Shown: in pieces, positions 23,554 through 33,187 of the stretch
Layout of the letters: each line of letters starts with the position of its first letter
Position numbering within the stretch: the first letter of the stretch is position 1
Source of the DNA: Salvia splendens
Lineage: Eukaryota; Streptophyta; Magnoliopsida; Lamiales; Lamiaceae
Length of the DNA stretch: 64,000 nucleotides
Direction of reading: 5' to 3'
NCBI RefSeq assembly: GCF_004379255.2
Contig: NC_056048.1
Span: 12,795,197 to 12,859,196 of the forward strand
Notes under the pieces: model-generated
The model's database searches: none
Told to the model about the DNA's origin: nothing
The model's input: only the letters and a program-made list of their open reading frames with translations
Program-made: the position numbers and the translations under genes

Positions 23554-25639
23554 ATGAGCAGCAGCTCACGGTTTGGATACTGGGGTAACTCGTCTGAGTG
23601 GAGGAATGATCAGTTTATTTGGCAAGTCAAGGACACAACATCTACGGTCACCACCAGATCAGGGTTATCTATGGGAGATCCATTTCCATTTGGTTCAGGA
23701 AGCGATGAAAGTTGGAGTTCGTCAAGAAGGGAGGATCCTAAGTCGTCTTAAGAAACAAGTACAGAGGAGGCAGAGATCAGGGACATGGCACACATGGTCG
23801 ATCCAGATCCGGAGATAGGTTCGCTCACTGCCCATCTAGACGGTGAGCCAGCCCAGGCTATAGTGATGAACCCGCGTCAGAGAGCCATAGATATCAAGAC
23901 AAATGTGTTAGGCATTTTACCAACATTCTCTGGACGGAGGAATGAGTTTCCGTATGAGTTCTTAAATGAGTTCAGCAAGTTGTGCAGTATTCAGAAAAGG
24001 CCCAACGACACAACAGAGGAGGATTACCGCCTACGTGCGATTCTGTTCGCCTTGAAAGGAGAGGCCAATACCTAGTTACTAAGGTTACCTTCGGATTCCA
24101 TTCATACGTGGAGAGATTTCAAGTTGGAATTCCTGGATTACTTTTTCCCGTCAAACAAGACGAACACCCTCAAAAAGGAAATCGTGGAGTGTAAGCAAGA
24201 GTATGACGAGTCTCTGAGTCAGTATTGGTTGCGGTTTAAGGGATTGTTGGATGCCTGCCTGAATCACAGAATGATCGAGGCAGAGATTTATTATCTGTTC
24301 TATGAAGGGGCAAACCCCGAGTCGAAGGATTTGATAAATTCCTCGAGCAGGGGAAATTTCACAAAGAAAAAGGGGAGTGAAGCCAGAGAGATCTTGGGAA
24401 AGTTGATTGAATCTAAAAAAGGCATACGACAGCCCGAGGAATGCTATGAGGAGAGGGTCAGCAAATGCGCTTATAGAGCAAGATGACGAAAGACTTGACG
24501 CGAGAATAGATAGGCTTGAGAAAGCACTCCTGAGTGCAATCGAGAAGACTAATTCAACAGCCTCACAAGAAAAAGAAAAACCTCTAGGTCCAGGAGAAAT
24601 TTCATCCCAGCAATACTATGGCCCTCAAGAGGGAGATTACCAGTCCCAAGTTAATGCGATGGGAAGTTGGAACCTAGATGGAAGTTGGAATCCGGGGAGA
24701 CAGAGGGATGCACCCTGGAGGAACTATCCCAATTTTAGATGGTCTGACAACGATCAGAACCAGCCACCCCCACAACAGAACACTCAGTTGACACATCAAC
24801 CAGAAAGACAGACTAATTGGTCTGGGAGAAATCAGGAGGGGCAGAGCAACTGGAACAACCGGAACCAGGGAGACCACTCCAATTGGGGGAATAGGAATCA
24901 GACTCAGGGAAACTCTTATGTGCCGCCACACCTGAGGAACCACACTAGAAACTATCAGAATTCCCAACCACCTTACCAAGGGAACCAAGGGCCTGGAAAT
25001 CAGTCTAACAACAATTCAGGGGGTCAGGGAAACTTTCGCCATAGTCAGGGAAGTGGACCACATCTGGGTTCAGGACCAAGTTCAGGCCAGTCGAGTTCTA
25101 AAACACCGAGGAATCTAGATGACATGGTACATGATTTAGTTAGTTCTCAACAGCATATGCAGAACAACTTGCAATCCAACAATGACGTAGTGCATAAGCT
25201 TCAGGATACGCAGTTGGAGCAGAAGGCTGCAATGGATATGTTAGCAAAACAAATGTCCCGGATCGCAACATCCTTGAGCGAGATGCAAGGAAACGAATGG
25301 AAGATTCCTGCCTCAGTCAGGCCGCCAGACAGAGCTAACATCAGTCAAATCACTTTAAGATCTGGGTGAGGTTATGAAAGTCCAACGATGAGAAAGGAGG
25401 AAGAAACGCCTTCCGTGAAGGGCAATGAAAAGAAGGATCTAATTCCTGAGTCCAAGAATTCAGAAGCAGAGGGTTCGAGGAATAGAGATGAGCTTCAGGC
25501 AGGTGAACTGGGGAAACCGCTACCTAGAGAAACTGAACCATTCTTCCTAGACCCAAAGCTGGAAGCAGAGAAGGAATTAGCAGAGGGAAAAATGGACGGG
25601 TTTCCAGCTGAAGGATCTCCATACCAGGGAGGTAAGTGA
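23554..25639 (+). pseudogene. gag: ATH-1 gag
   Basis: The likely start is the ATG at 23554, after a pyrimidine run ending in TTTACAG that looks like an acceptor splice site. The Retrotrans_gag core reads through FSGRRNEFPYEFLNEFSKLC and LFALKGEANT, then a TAG (24073-24075) in place of Trp, then EFLDYFFPSNKT and the Q-rich, Asn/Gly-rich tail (24700-25100). That tail has WNRN-like repeats and no obvious CCHC knuckle. Damage: stop at 23749-23751, the Trp stop, a frame change at a run of six A (24415-24420), a CGA-to-TGA-type stop at 25367-25369 and a frame change near 25630. Gag would form the particle. The NA-1 and NA-2 proteins are clear relatives. Confidence 0.85.
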
Positions 25640-26364
25640 AACCGTTCCCGCACCGAGGAGAGGCTAAGAAGAAAAAGGATGAGCCTGTGGATTTTATGAA
25701 CATCTTTGGAAAATTGGAGATCAACCTACCATTTTTGCAAGCTTTGAAATTGCCGGTGTTCAGCAAATTCATCAAAGAGTTCATAGCGGGCAAGACCAGA
25801 CCCAGTGGGAAGATTCTGATTGGAGAAAATGTATCAGCAGTAATTCAGAAGCGAAGGATGCCATCGAAATGCACTGACCCAGGTATGTTCACCTTGCCCA
25901 TTTCATTCGGTGATGTCAAAATTGAGCAAGCCATGTGTGATCTAGGGGCATCGATAAATGTTTTACCGCTGTCCATATACAAAAAGTTGGTAGGAGTAGG
26001 GATGGTGAGTACAAAGGTGGTGATTCAATTGGCGGATAGGTCGTGCATTTGTCCAGAGGGAATTTTGGAAAATGTTATAGTCAAGGTGCATGATTTTCTG
26101 TATCCAGCCGATTTCCATGTTATCAAAATGAGCGACAATGAGTCAGCTGAGTCCAGCGGCGTACTTCTAGGGAGACCTTTTCTCCGAACCGCTAAGACCA
26201 TAATTGATGTTTTTGATGGAACCATATGTTTGGACTATAATGGGGAGAAGTATATGTTTAGCATAGATGAGGCAATGAAGAAACCTTTAGATGTTGAAAA
26301 TTTGCATGCTATCGATGTTATTAACCCCCTGGTCCAGGAATATCTTGAGACGAAGTTAATGTAG
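25636..26364 (+). pseudogene. ATH-1 aspartic protease region
   Basis: An open frame of about 240 codons carries the linker NLPFLQALKLPVFSKFIKE and then the retropepsin site CDLGASINVLPLSIYKKL (about 25935-25990), with the later LLGRPFL motif. D-x-GAS in place of DSGA is normal for Athila. It is in frame with RT downstream but separated by a TAG at 26362-26364, and out of frame with the gag tail. The protease cuts the polyprotein during particle maturation. Confidence 0.85.
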
Positions 26365-26370
26365 GAACAG

Positions 26371-28226
26371 ATGGATAATTCAGAGTCGAGCCACTCTATC
26401 GACAGAGAAGTAGCTGGATGGTGCGAGGCAATGTACACAAGGGAATTATCGGATGAAGAGCTGGCCGAAGCTATTTCAGATTTCTGCATGAATCCGGAGG
26501 CAGCAATATCAAGAGGATCATTTCATGTGGCTAGTATGGAAAATACTCCAGGGTCTGGGAAGGGAATGAAAACTGCTGAAAAAAATGATCCCTTGCCCCT
26601 GGAAACAGGCACTCCCAAGAAGGAATTGAAAACGCTTCCATCGGGACTCAAGTATGCCTATCTGGAAGAAAACGAGGCATTTCCAGTAATCATCAATAGC
26701 AACTTAACCAAGGAACATGAAAAGAAGTTACTGGAGGTAATCGGAAAGAACAAAAAGGCGATAGAATGGACTCTCTCAAACCTAGTAGGAATCAGTCCGG
26801 ATCTTTGCTTGCATCACATTAGACTAAAAGAGGGAGTAAAGGTCTGTAGAGACCCCCAACGCAAGCTGAATCCAAACATGAGAGAGGAGGTTCTGAAGGA
26901 GGTTTTGAAGCTGCTATCCTTAGGAATCATTTACTCTATTCCAGATAGCGAATGGGTCAGTCCGGTTCACATGGTACCTAAAAAGTCAGGGATACATGTA
27001 GTTAAGAATGATAAGAATGAATTGGTGCCGACTCGACTTGTCACTGGGTGGAGGATGTGCATCGATTATAGGAACCTGAATGAAACAACCAAGAAAGATC
27101 ATTTTCCTTTACCTTTCATTGATTAGATGCTAGAGAGGTTGGCTGGAAAGCAATATTTTTGCTTCCTTCACGGATACAGCGGATACTTCCAAATTTTTGT
27201 AGATCCCGAAGACCAGGAGAAGACTATATTTACGTGTCCCTTTGACACGTATTCTTATAGAAGAATGCTGTTTGGGCTGTGCAATGCGCCATGCACTTTT
27301 CAACGTTGTATGATGAGTATCTTCTCGGATCTACTGGAGGATTTCATCGAGATCTTTATGGATGATTTCATGGTGTATGGGAATTCTTTTGACTCCTGTT
27401 TAGCAAGTTTGGATATAGTGTTAAGGAGGTGCCAGAAAAAGCATTTGGTCCTGAATTTCGAAAAGTGCCACTTTATGGTCCCTGAAGGAATTGTCCTAGG
27501 GCATGTAGTTTCAGAGAAGGGTATACAGGTAGACCCAGCAAAGGTTGGTGTGATTTCAAAACTGCCTTACCCTACGAATCAGAAAGAAGTTAGGGGATTC
27601 CTAGGGCATGCTGGGTTTTACAGAAGATTCATAAAGGATTTCGCGAAGATTGCTCAGCCGCTCACCCATCTGTTGCATAATGATGTTGATTTCGTTTTCG
27701 GCAAGGAGTGTAAGGAGGAAATTAGTATCTGTCCCTATTATCAGAGCACCTGACTGGAGTCTGCCGTTTGAAATAATGTGTGATGCAAGCGCCTACTCAG
27801 TAGGGGCAGTGCTAGGTCAAAGAATCGATGGTAAAAGTTACGTGATCTTCTATGCCTCGAAGACACTCAACCAGGCCCAGAAGAATTATGACACCATGGA
27901 GAAGGAAATGCTGGCGGTTGTGTATTCCTTTCAAAAGTTCCGACCATACTTACTTGGGTCAAGGATGATAGTTTTTACCGATCACGCAGCTATTAAGTAC
28001 TTATTGGCGAAGAAAGAATCCAAGCCAAGGTTAATCCGTTGGGTGCTACTCTTGCAAGAATTTGATTGGGACGTAAGAGACAAGGAATGAACAGAGAATA
28101 AGGTAGCGGACCACCTGAGTCGGATTTTTCAGGGAGAAACAGACGAAGCTATACCTGATGCATTCCATGAGGAGCATATGTACTACATAGAAAAATTCCT
28201 AGACCTATCAGCTGGGAAGCGATAAT
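26371..28226 (+). pseudogene. pol: ATH-1 reverse transcriptase and RNase H
   Basis: RT motifs run from EWVSPVHMVPKKSG through MCIDYRNLN, FPLPFID, FGLCNAPCTFQRCMM and the catalytic FMDDFMVYG (about 27355-27380) to [16 protein letters not shown]. RNase H shows [34 protein letters not shown] and VADHLS. Breaks: TAG at 27124-27126 where Gln is expected, a small deletion with frame change near 27720 (the linker before PIIRAPDW), TGA at 28088-28090, and paired stops near 28224. RT and RNase H would make cDNA from the element RNA. As written it is dead, but it is the only RT of the Athila type in the window. Confidence 0.88.
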
Positions 28227-28269
28227 AGCGATAACAGGTCCAGGAGATACTGAGAGAGGGAATTGTCAA

Positions 28270-29112
28270 TTGAACATTGAACCATGGTTCGCGGACCTAG
28301 CAAACTACTTGGTCACTGGAGAAGTACCTAGTTCTCATGAAATCACCCGGGCCCAGAAGATGAAGCTCAAAAGCGAGGCCAAGTATTACTACTGGGACGA
28401 CCCTTACTTGTGGAGAATGGGAGCTGACCAGGGGATTCGGAGATGTATCCCCGAATGGGAACAGAGGGACGTGCTGAATCATTTCCATGCGTTGGCATGT
28501 GGAGGTCATTTTGGACCAAGGAAGACTGCGAGGAAAGTCCTAGACAGTGGATTTTATTGGCCTACGCTACACAAGGACGCTTTTGAATTCTGTCAGAACT
28601 GTGAAAGGTACTAGCAAGCAGGAGGAATTTCTAAGTGAGATGAAATGCCGCAGGTCCCAGTGATTGTCTGCGAGATTTTCGACGTCTGGGGGATGGACTT
28701 CATGGGTCCATTTCCATCTTCATATGGGAATACATATATCCTTGTGGCTGTAGATTATGTTTCGAAATGGATAGAAGAAAAGGCTACCACTTCATGTGAA
28801 GCCAAAGAGGTGGCCAAGTTCCTTAGAGTCGACATCTTCAACAGATACGGAGTGCCGCATGCGATTATTTTTGACCAAGGGACACACTTCCGTAACCGGA
28901 CGATAGAAGCCTTAATGAGGAAATACGGGGTCCACCTCAGACTTTCTACCCCCTATCATCCTTAGTCTAATGGACAGGGGGAGATCTCAAACAGGGAAAT
29001 CAAAGCAATACTAGAAAAGATGGTGAATCTGTCAAGAAAAGACTGGAGTAAGAGGCTTGGAGATGCGTTGTGGGCCTACAAGACAGCCTACAAAACAAAG
29101 AAAAAAATTTAA
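28270..29112 (+). pseudogene. ATH-1 integrase, C-terminus missing
   Basis: The HHCC finger is visible (HFHALACGGHFG, then C-x2-C at CQNCERY, about 28480-28610). The DDE core follows with WGMDFMG, FDQGTHF and [10 protein letters not shown]. Stops stand at 28612-28614, 28636-28638 and 28963-28965, the last where Gln of the YHPQSNGQ motif is expected. After AYKTAYKT (about 29095) the frame ends in an A-rich run, and the GPY/F-type C-terminal part is absent. The following bases up to 29460 look like the leader of ORF3. The integrase would insert cDNA into the genome. Confidence 0.85.
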
Positions 29113-29483
29113 TCTTCCAAAAATATTTTCGAAACACCAGGCTTCTTGACCTGGGAACCTGGCATTTCATTTTTGTTGTTTTTATCTAAGTATGGTGTTG
29201 CAGAGAAGAGCGTTTACATGGGGCAGAGAATTTGAGTTTAGGAGGGAAGTGGTACGGTTTTGAATTTTAAAATCACACTTTATGGGAAGGCGTACGGTTG
29301 CTGACCTCATGCCTGCAACCGCCTGCTGCAACCGTTCCCATTTAATACCTATTTTCCCTTCTTATTCTTTATTTCTCAAACTAAACACTCTCTCACTCTA
29401 AAAAATCCCCAAAATCTTCTCTCGCATTAACCCTAATCGGAAATTTTTCTTCCAAGTTTTTGTGTGATTTTCAGAATCTGATC
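29113..29483 (+). promoter_or_regulatory. Leader between pol and ORF3 in ATH-1
   Basis: No coding signal. The last 200 bases are pyrimidine-rich and A-rich (CTCTCTCACTCTAAAAAATC and similar), like a plant 5' UTR, and end at the ORF3 ATG (29484). This might be a separate promoter or the acceptor side of a spliced ORF3 transcript. The sequence alone does not decide. Confidence 0.4.
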
Positions 29484-31963
29484 ATGGAGAACAAACCAAG
29501 TGCAGGGAGCCCCTCCGCATTTGCCGGCGCGGCGACGTTCATGGCAGAATTAATGCAGAAGTTCGGCGATCCAGAAGAAGCGATGAAAGCCTTCGCTATG
29601 TTCACGACGATGATGGAAGGGGCAAAACCTGCTGCGTCGACAACCACCGCACCACCACCACCGCCGATTCCGGAGGATTCGACAGCCCAACCTTTTAACG
29701 AACAAGCCGCAGCCGAACCGTCTACCAGCGCACCAGAGAAAGACGCCACGGTAGGCGACGAGAAGGGACATGAAGCGGATCTGGGTGCGGGGTTGGAGCA
29801 GAGGACGAGTATTGAGGGGGAAGCCCTAGTTGCTGTTGAAGGTGTGTCGGAGGGGGAAACCCCTGTTTTACCTGTGAGTGTTTCAGAGGCGGAAACCCCT
29901 GTTCTTGTTAACAGAATTTCAGAGGGGGGAACCCCTGTTCTTTCTAAAAAGGTTGTTGAGGGGGAGACCCCTGTGAAGATTGTGGGCGGTGAAGCCCAAG
30001 AGGAGAAACGGTTGGAGGAGGGGGAATCCCCTATTAACATTGGGGGGGGGGTAACTCCTGGATTGTCTGAGGAGGCGGTGGCCCCCGTTACTCAAGAATC
30101 ACTGGAGCCCGTTGATGGTGGGGTGAATCTGGTGGGACGGGTTCACCGGTAGATACACGGGAAGCTAGGCGGCAGGCTCGACGAAGCCCGTTGGAGGAGA
30201 TTGCTCGTACAGCCCAACCTACTGAAAGAGAAGTACTGGATCCAGTGGCTATGGAAACAGGGAAGACAGATTCTCCTGGATCTAGCAATAAGGAGAAGCG
30301 CCGCCAGGCAGCAGAGAGGAAAGGGAAATGTAAACATGCAGCTACTTCTTTGGTCAAGAAATCAAAGAAGCCCGCTGAGGGCAAGTCTGTCGAAACCTCA
30401 CTTTCTGCACCCGCGAAAGTACCGTACGCGGAGGAGCCACTTAACCCTGCCGGGTCCAGTGACTCTGAAGAGGTCGAGATAGAAGAGCCAGAGGAGTGTT
30501 TAAATTTTGAGCCTACAGAAGTCTGGATCACCAAAGGACTGCTAGACGCAATGAAAAAGTTTGATGATCCCAAGCGGGCGGTGACTTACAAGGAACGGTG
30601 TAGCACGGGTAAGCTTGCAAAATCTAGAAAGCGATATGTATGGGAAGAATTGGAAGAAATAGACTCCGACGAGGAGTTTCGTCAATACATCAGGGCGATC
30701 GGGTTTGACTGGCTCTTGAAGCATAGTGAGGCGGAGGTGCCAGCTGCGTTGTCCCGGGAGTTCTTTTCCACGGTTCGCCTGAAGTCCACTACAGATCTAG
30801 ATGCGGATTTCATCACTTTCCGCCTTTTTACTGAAGAACATGAGATGAGTCTTAGAAAATGATCCCTCTGGATGGGCTTGTTCACGCGTGCTGAGGATGA
30901 CGATGGCATATGGAATGAGAGGATGGTTGGAGCCCCAAGGAACACACCCGAATTCACACCACAGTTCGCTTGGGAGTTCGTCACGCACCCAAAGGTTGGA
31001 CAGTTTAAGACCAGTTACTCAAAGGCGTTCAATATCGACAACCGGATCCTGAGGTTTGCTCAGACGTTTATCAGTTACAACTTGATGGGGACCGCAAACT
31101 CAGTCTTGACCACAACCAACTTATACTTCACATGGTGCATGGCCAAAGGAGTGAAAGTGCATCTGGGCTATTGGTTAGCCCAGGCCTGCCATCAGATGGC
31201 CGCAAACCCTTCCCGACATATGTACACCTGTCATCTCTTAGGTGCGTACCTCCAGCGAAACTCTATAATGAAGATTGCCAAATCTGCGCCGGAGATAGTA
31301 ATGTGCGAGCCTCCAGAGCTTTTCAGTGTGGATTATTTCTTCAACTAAGGCTTGTTATACATGTCGGGGAAGGATGTGCGCTTCTACGAGGTCGGCAGGT
31401 TGGAGCCCCAGGTGAAGCCCGAGCAGTGCAGAATTGAAGCAGTCGCCAGTGTTGGGTACGAGGAGATGAAAACGGACGTGGGAGTAATGCACAAGGAACT
31501 GGGTGCAGTTCGACAGGAAATGAGTGTAATACATACGGAGCTCAGTGCTATTCGGAAGGAAATGACTGAGATGCGGAAAGAGTTTGGCGGAGTCTGGGAG
31601 GAGATGCAGGCCCTCAAGGGGTGCGTCACTGTCTTGGTGGGAAAGTCATCTACACAGAACGATCGTATAGTGGAAGCCGTCAGCTTAATGATGATAATGA
31701 CAAAGTGGCTGAGGGAGAAATTTCCCGAGCCTCAAATGACATTGCCTACTGGACCTAGCAGTGTGCCCACGCAACCAGGGCGAGGAAGTTCTGCCCTCAA
31801 GTTGCCCCCACTAGCGTCCAAGCCCTTGACAGCCCCGTCCGCATCAAAGCCCGTGTCAGTAAGAAAACCAGTGTCTACGAAAAGTGCGAAAGAGGAGGAT
31901 AAGCCGGAGTCACCAGCGAGGAAGAAAGCAAAAGTCACCCGATCCTACGTTCCACCGCAGTAA
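29484..31963 (+). pseudogene. ATH-1 ORF3 (ATHILA ORF-1-like protein in env position)
   Basis: The likely start is MENKPSAGSP at 29484. The N-terminal third is acidic with degenerate repeats of SEGETPVL (29847-29990). A frame change near 30150 leads to a Lys-rich stretch (KEKRRQAAERKGK) and the conserved core, which has FITFRLFTEEHEMSLRK, stop TGA at 30860-30862, SLWMGLF, TANSVLTTTNLYFTWCMAKG and CHLLGAYLQRNSIM. A TAA stands at 31346-31348. The C-terminus has heptad-like repeats (31470-31620, a probable coiled coil) and a basic tail with RKKAKV. There is no signal peptide or membrane span, so it does not look like an envelope protein. It may act in the nucleus or on nucleic acid (inference). 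Confidence 0.8.
29847..29990 (+). repeat. Degenerate SEGETPVL-coding repeats in ATH-1 ORF3
   Basis: Units such as GAGGGGGAAACCCCTGTT recur at least five times with variable spacing and encode (S/V)EG(E/G)TPV. They suggest slippage expansion in a disordered part of the protein. Confidence 0.7.
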
Positions 31964-32040
31964 CTTTACTTTCGGTTTTTCTTATGTTTTTTCCAATCAT
32001 GCCTTGTGATATATCTGGTAGTCTGCGTTTTTTTATGTCT

Positions 32041-32077
32041 TCTCCCACTTAGCCCGTTGCACGGACTAAGTGTGAGA
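32041..32077 (+). promoter_or_regulatory. Conserved 3' hairpin 1 of ATH-1
   Basis: TCTCCCACTTAGCCCG (32041-32056) faces CGGACTAAGTGTGAGA (32062-32077) with a 5-base loop; 14 of 16 positions pair. It sits about 80 bases after the ORF3 stop, as in the NA elements. Confidence 0.75.
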
Positions 32078-32123
32078 AGTTTGTGTTGTTCTTGGCATGT
32101 TTTGGTTTTTGTCTGTTGTCATT

Positions 32124-32160
32124 TCTCCCACTTAGCCCGTTGCTCGGTCTAAGTGTGAGA
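32124..32160 (+). promoter_or_regulatory. Conserved 3' hairpin 2 of ATH-1
   Basis: The left arm is identical to that of hairpin 1 (TCTCCCACTTAGCCCG). The right arm is CGGTCTAAGTGTGAGA, with a 5-base loop TTGCT. The two hairpins are 46 bases apart. Confidence 0.75.
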
Positions 32161-32224
32161 AGTTTGTTTTCGTTAAGTGCTTCTGTGTTTTGTTGGGATC
32201 TGTTATTACTTCCATGTTTCCCCC

Positions 32225-32280
32225 CTTCACTAGGATAGCTTGGGGACAAGCTTGAGTGAAGTGGGAGGGGGAGGGAGTAG
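32225..32280 (+). promoter_or_regulatory. Hairpin with adjoining G-rich tract in ATH-1
   Basis: CTTCACT (32225-32231) pairs with AGTGAAG (32255-32261), and inside it AGCTTG pairs with CAAGCT around GGGA. The purine run GTGGGAGGGGGAGGGAG follows. This is the same layout as NA-2 at 20801-20862. It lies 0.9 kb before the LTR, so it is not the ordinary terminal polypurine tract. Confidence 0.65.
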
Positions 32281-33150
32281 TACAATTTGTGCCTAAGTTT
32301 GATAGTTTTTTTTAGGTTTAAGTGTTTTTGTGTGTCGCATGAGCTAGTGAATATAATACGGCAAGATCCCCTTAGTAAGAGCAATTGATGATAGGATGCA
32401 TGTCAACTTTGAGGCCTTTTTTTTCCTTAATAAGCTGAAGTTGGTTTGAATGAAGTAAGGACGGTAGAGGATGCCCTAGATAACCTAGTTGTGAAACCCC
32501 TCTATAAAAGTGAGTTATAAGCATATACACTTTGAGCTAACTTGTATAAAAAGGGGATCGCCACTTGATGCTTAGGGAGTAGAGTCAGAAGGAGAAAATA
32601 AAAAAATAAGAAGAAGAGGAAATAAAAACATATAGGTTCTGGAGGTATAAGCTGGACGAAGTCCAGGGAAAAATTTAAAAATATATATCCTAAGGGCAAG
32701 GAGCAATAGTACCCTGACCCAGGAAATAAAAAGAGACGATAGGAAGGAGAAACTCTCATAACCCGATGCATCAGTGGTATAACTTGGACTTAAGAGTGAT
32801 TCGATCCTAACATCCCTGGTGAGGAATGAGTGATCGAGTGAATCCAACAATTGGGGAGTCAAAGGGCTATCTTGACGAACTGACAGACCGATTAGGTAGA
32901 AGAGGAAAAGGGGATAATTTGGAGACTGTAGACGAATCGGATAGACCTTAAGCTTGTGGGGACGGTTGCTTAAAAGTTGAAGCCAGTTCATGCCTTTGTG
33001 TTTTTTTTTCTTGTTTTTCTTTAAGTGTTTATTTTCACTTTGTTAGTCTGTTAGTATGACTAGGTCTAGGATTTTTTGTTTTTGCTTTTGTAGAGTCGTT
33101 CTGAGGACAATCATGCATTGAAATTCGCCTTATTTCTTTTTCTTGTCTTT

Positions 33151-33187
33151 ATACTTGAGGACAAGTATGGTTAAAGTGTGAACAGTT
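33151..33187 (+). promoter_or_regulatory. Pre-LTR hairpin and primer tract of ATH-1
   Basis: ATACTTG pairs with CAAGTAT around AGGA, followed by GTTAAAGTGTGAACAGT directly before the LTR at 33188. The NA-2 (19485-19502, exact stem) and NA-1 (16468-16485) copies have a matching hairpin at the same distance. Confidence 0.65.

Larger units (their letters stand above)
31964..33187 (+). other. 3' noncoding region of ATH-1
   Basis: Between the ORF3 stop and the 3' LTR there is no credible gene. In order it holds two TCTCCCACTTAGCCCG hairpins, a hairpin with a G-rich tract (32225-32280), a block matching the NA family (TGTGAAACCCCTCTATAAAA near 32490), and a pre-LTR hairpin (33151-33168). Minus-strand readings at 32502-32991 are taken as chance. 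Confidence 0.7.

Noticed and set aside
29471..30040. Long minus-strand reading of 189 codons opposite ORF3 of ATH-1
   Set aside because: It is the complement of the repeated acidic coding part of ORF3 and has no family features.
29484..31963. Calling ORF3 an envelope gene because of its position after pol
   Set aside because: No signal peptide or membrane span; basic nuclear-type clusters and a coiled coil instead.
32572..32991. 139-codon minus reading in the ATH-1 3' region
   Set aside because: Low-complexity Leu/Phe/Tyr-rich translation of purine-rich noncoding DNA, with no counterpart in the NA elements.
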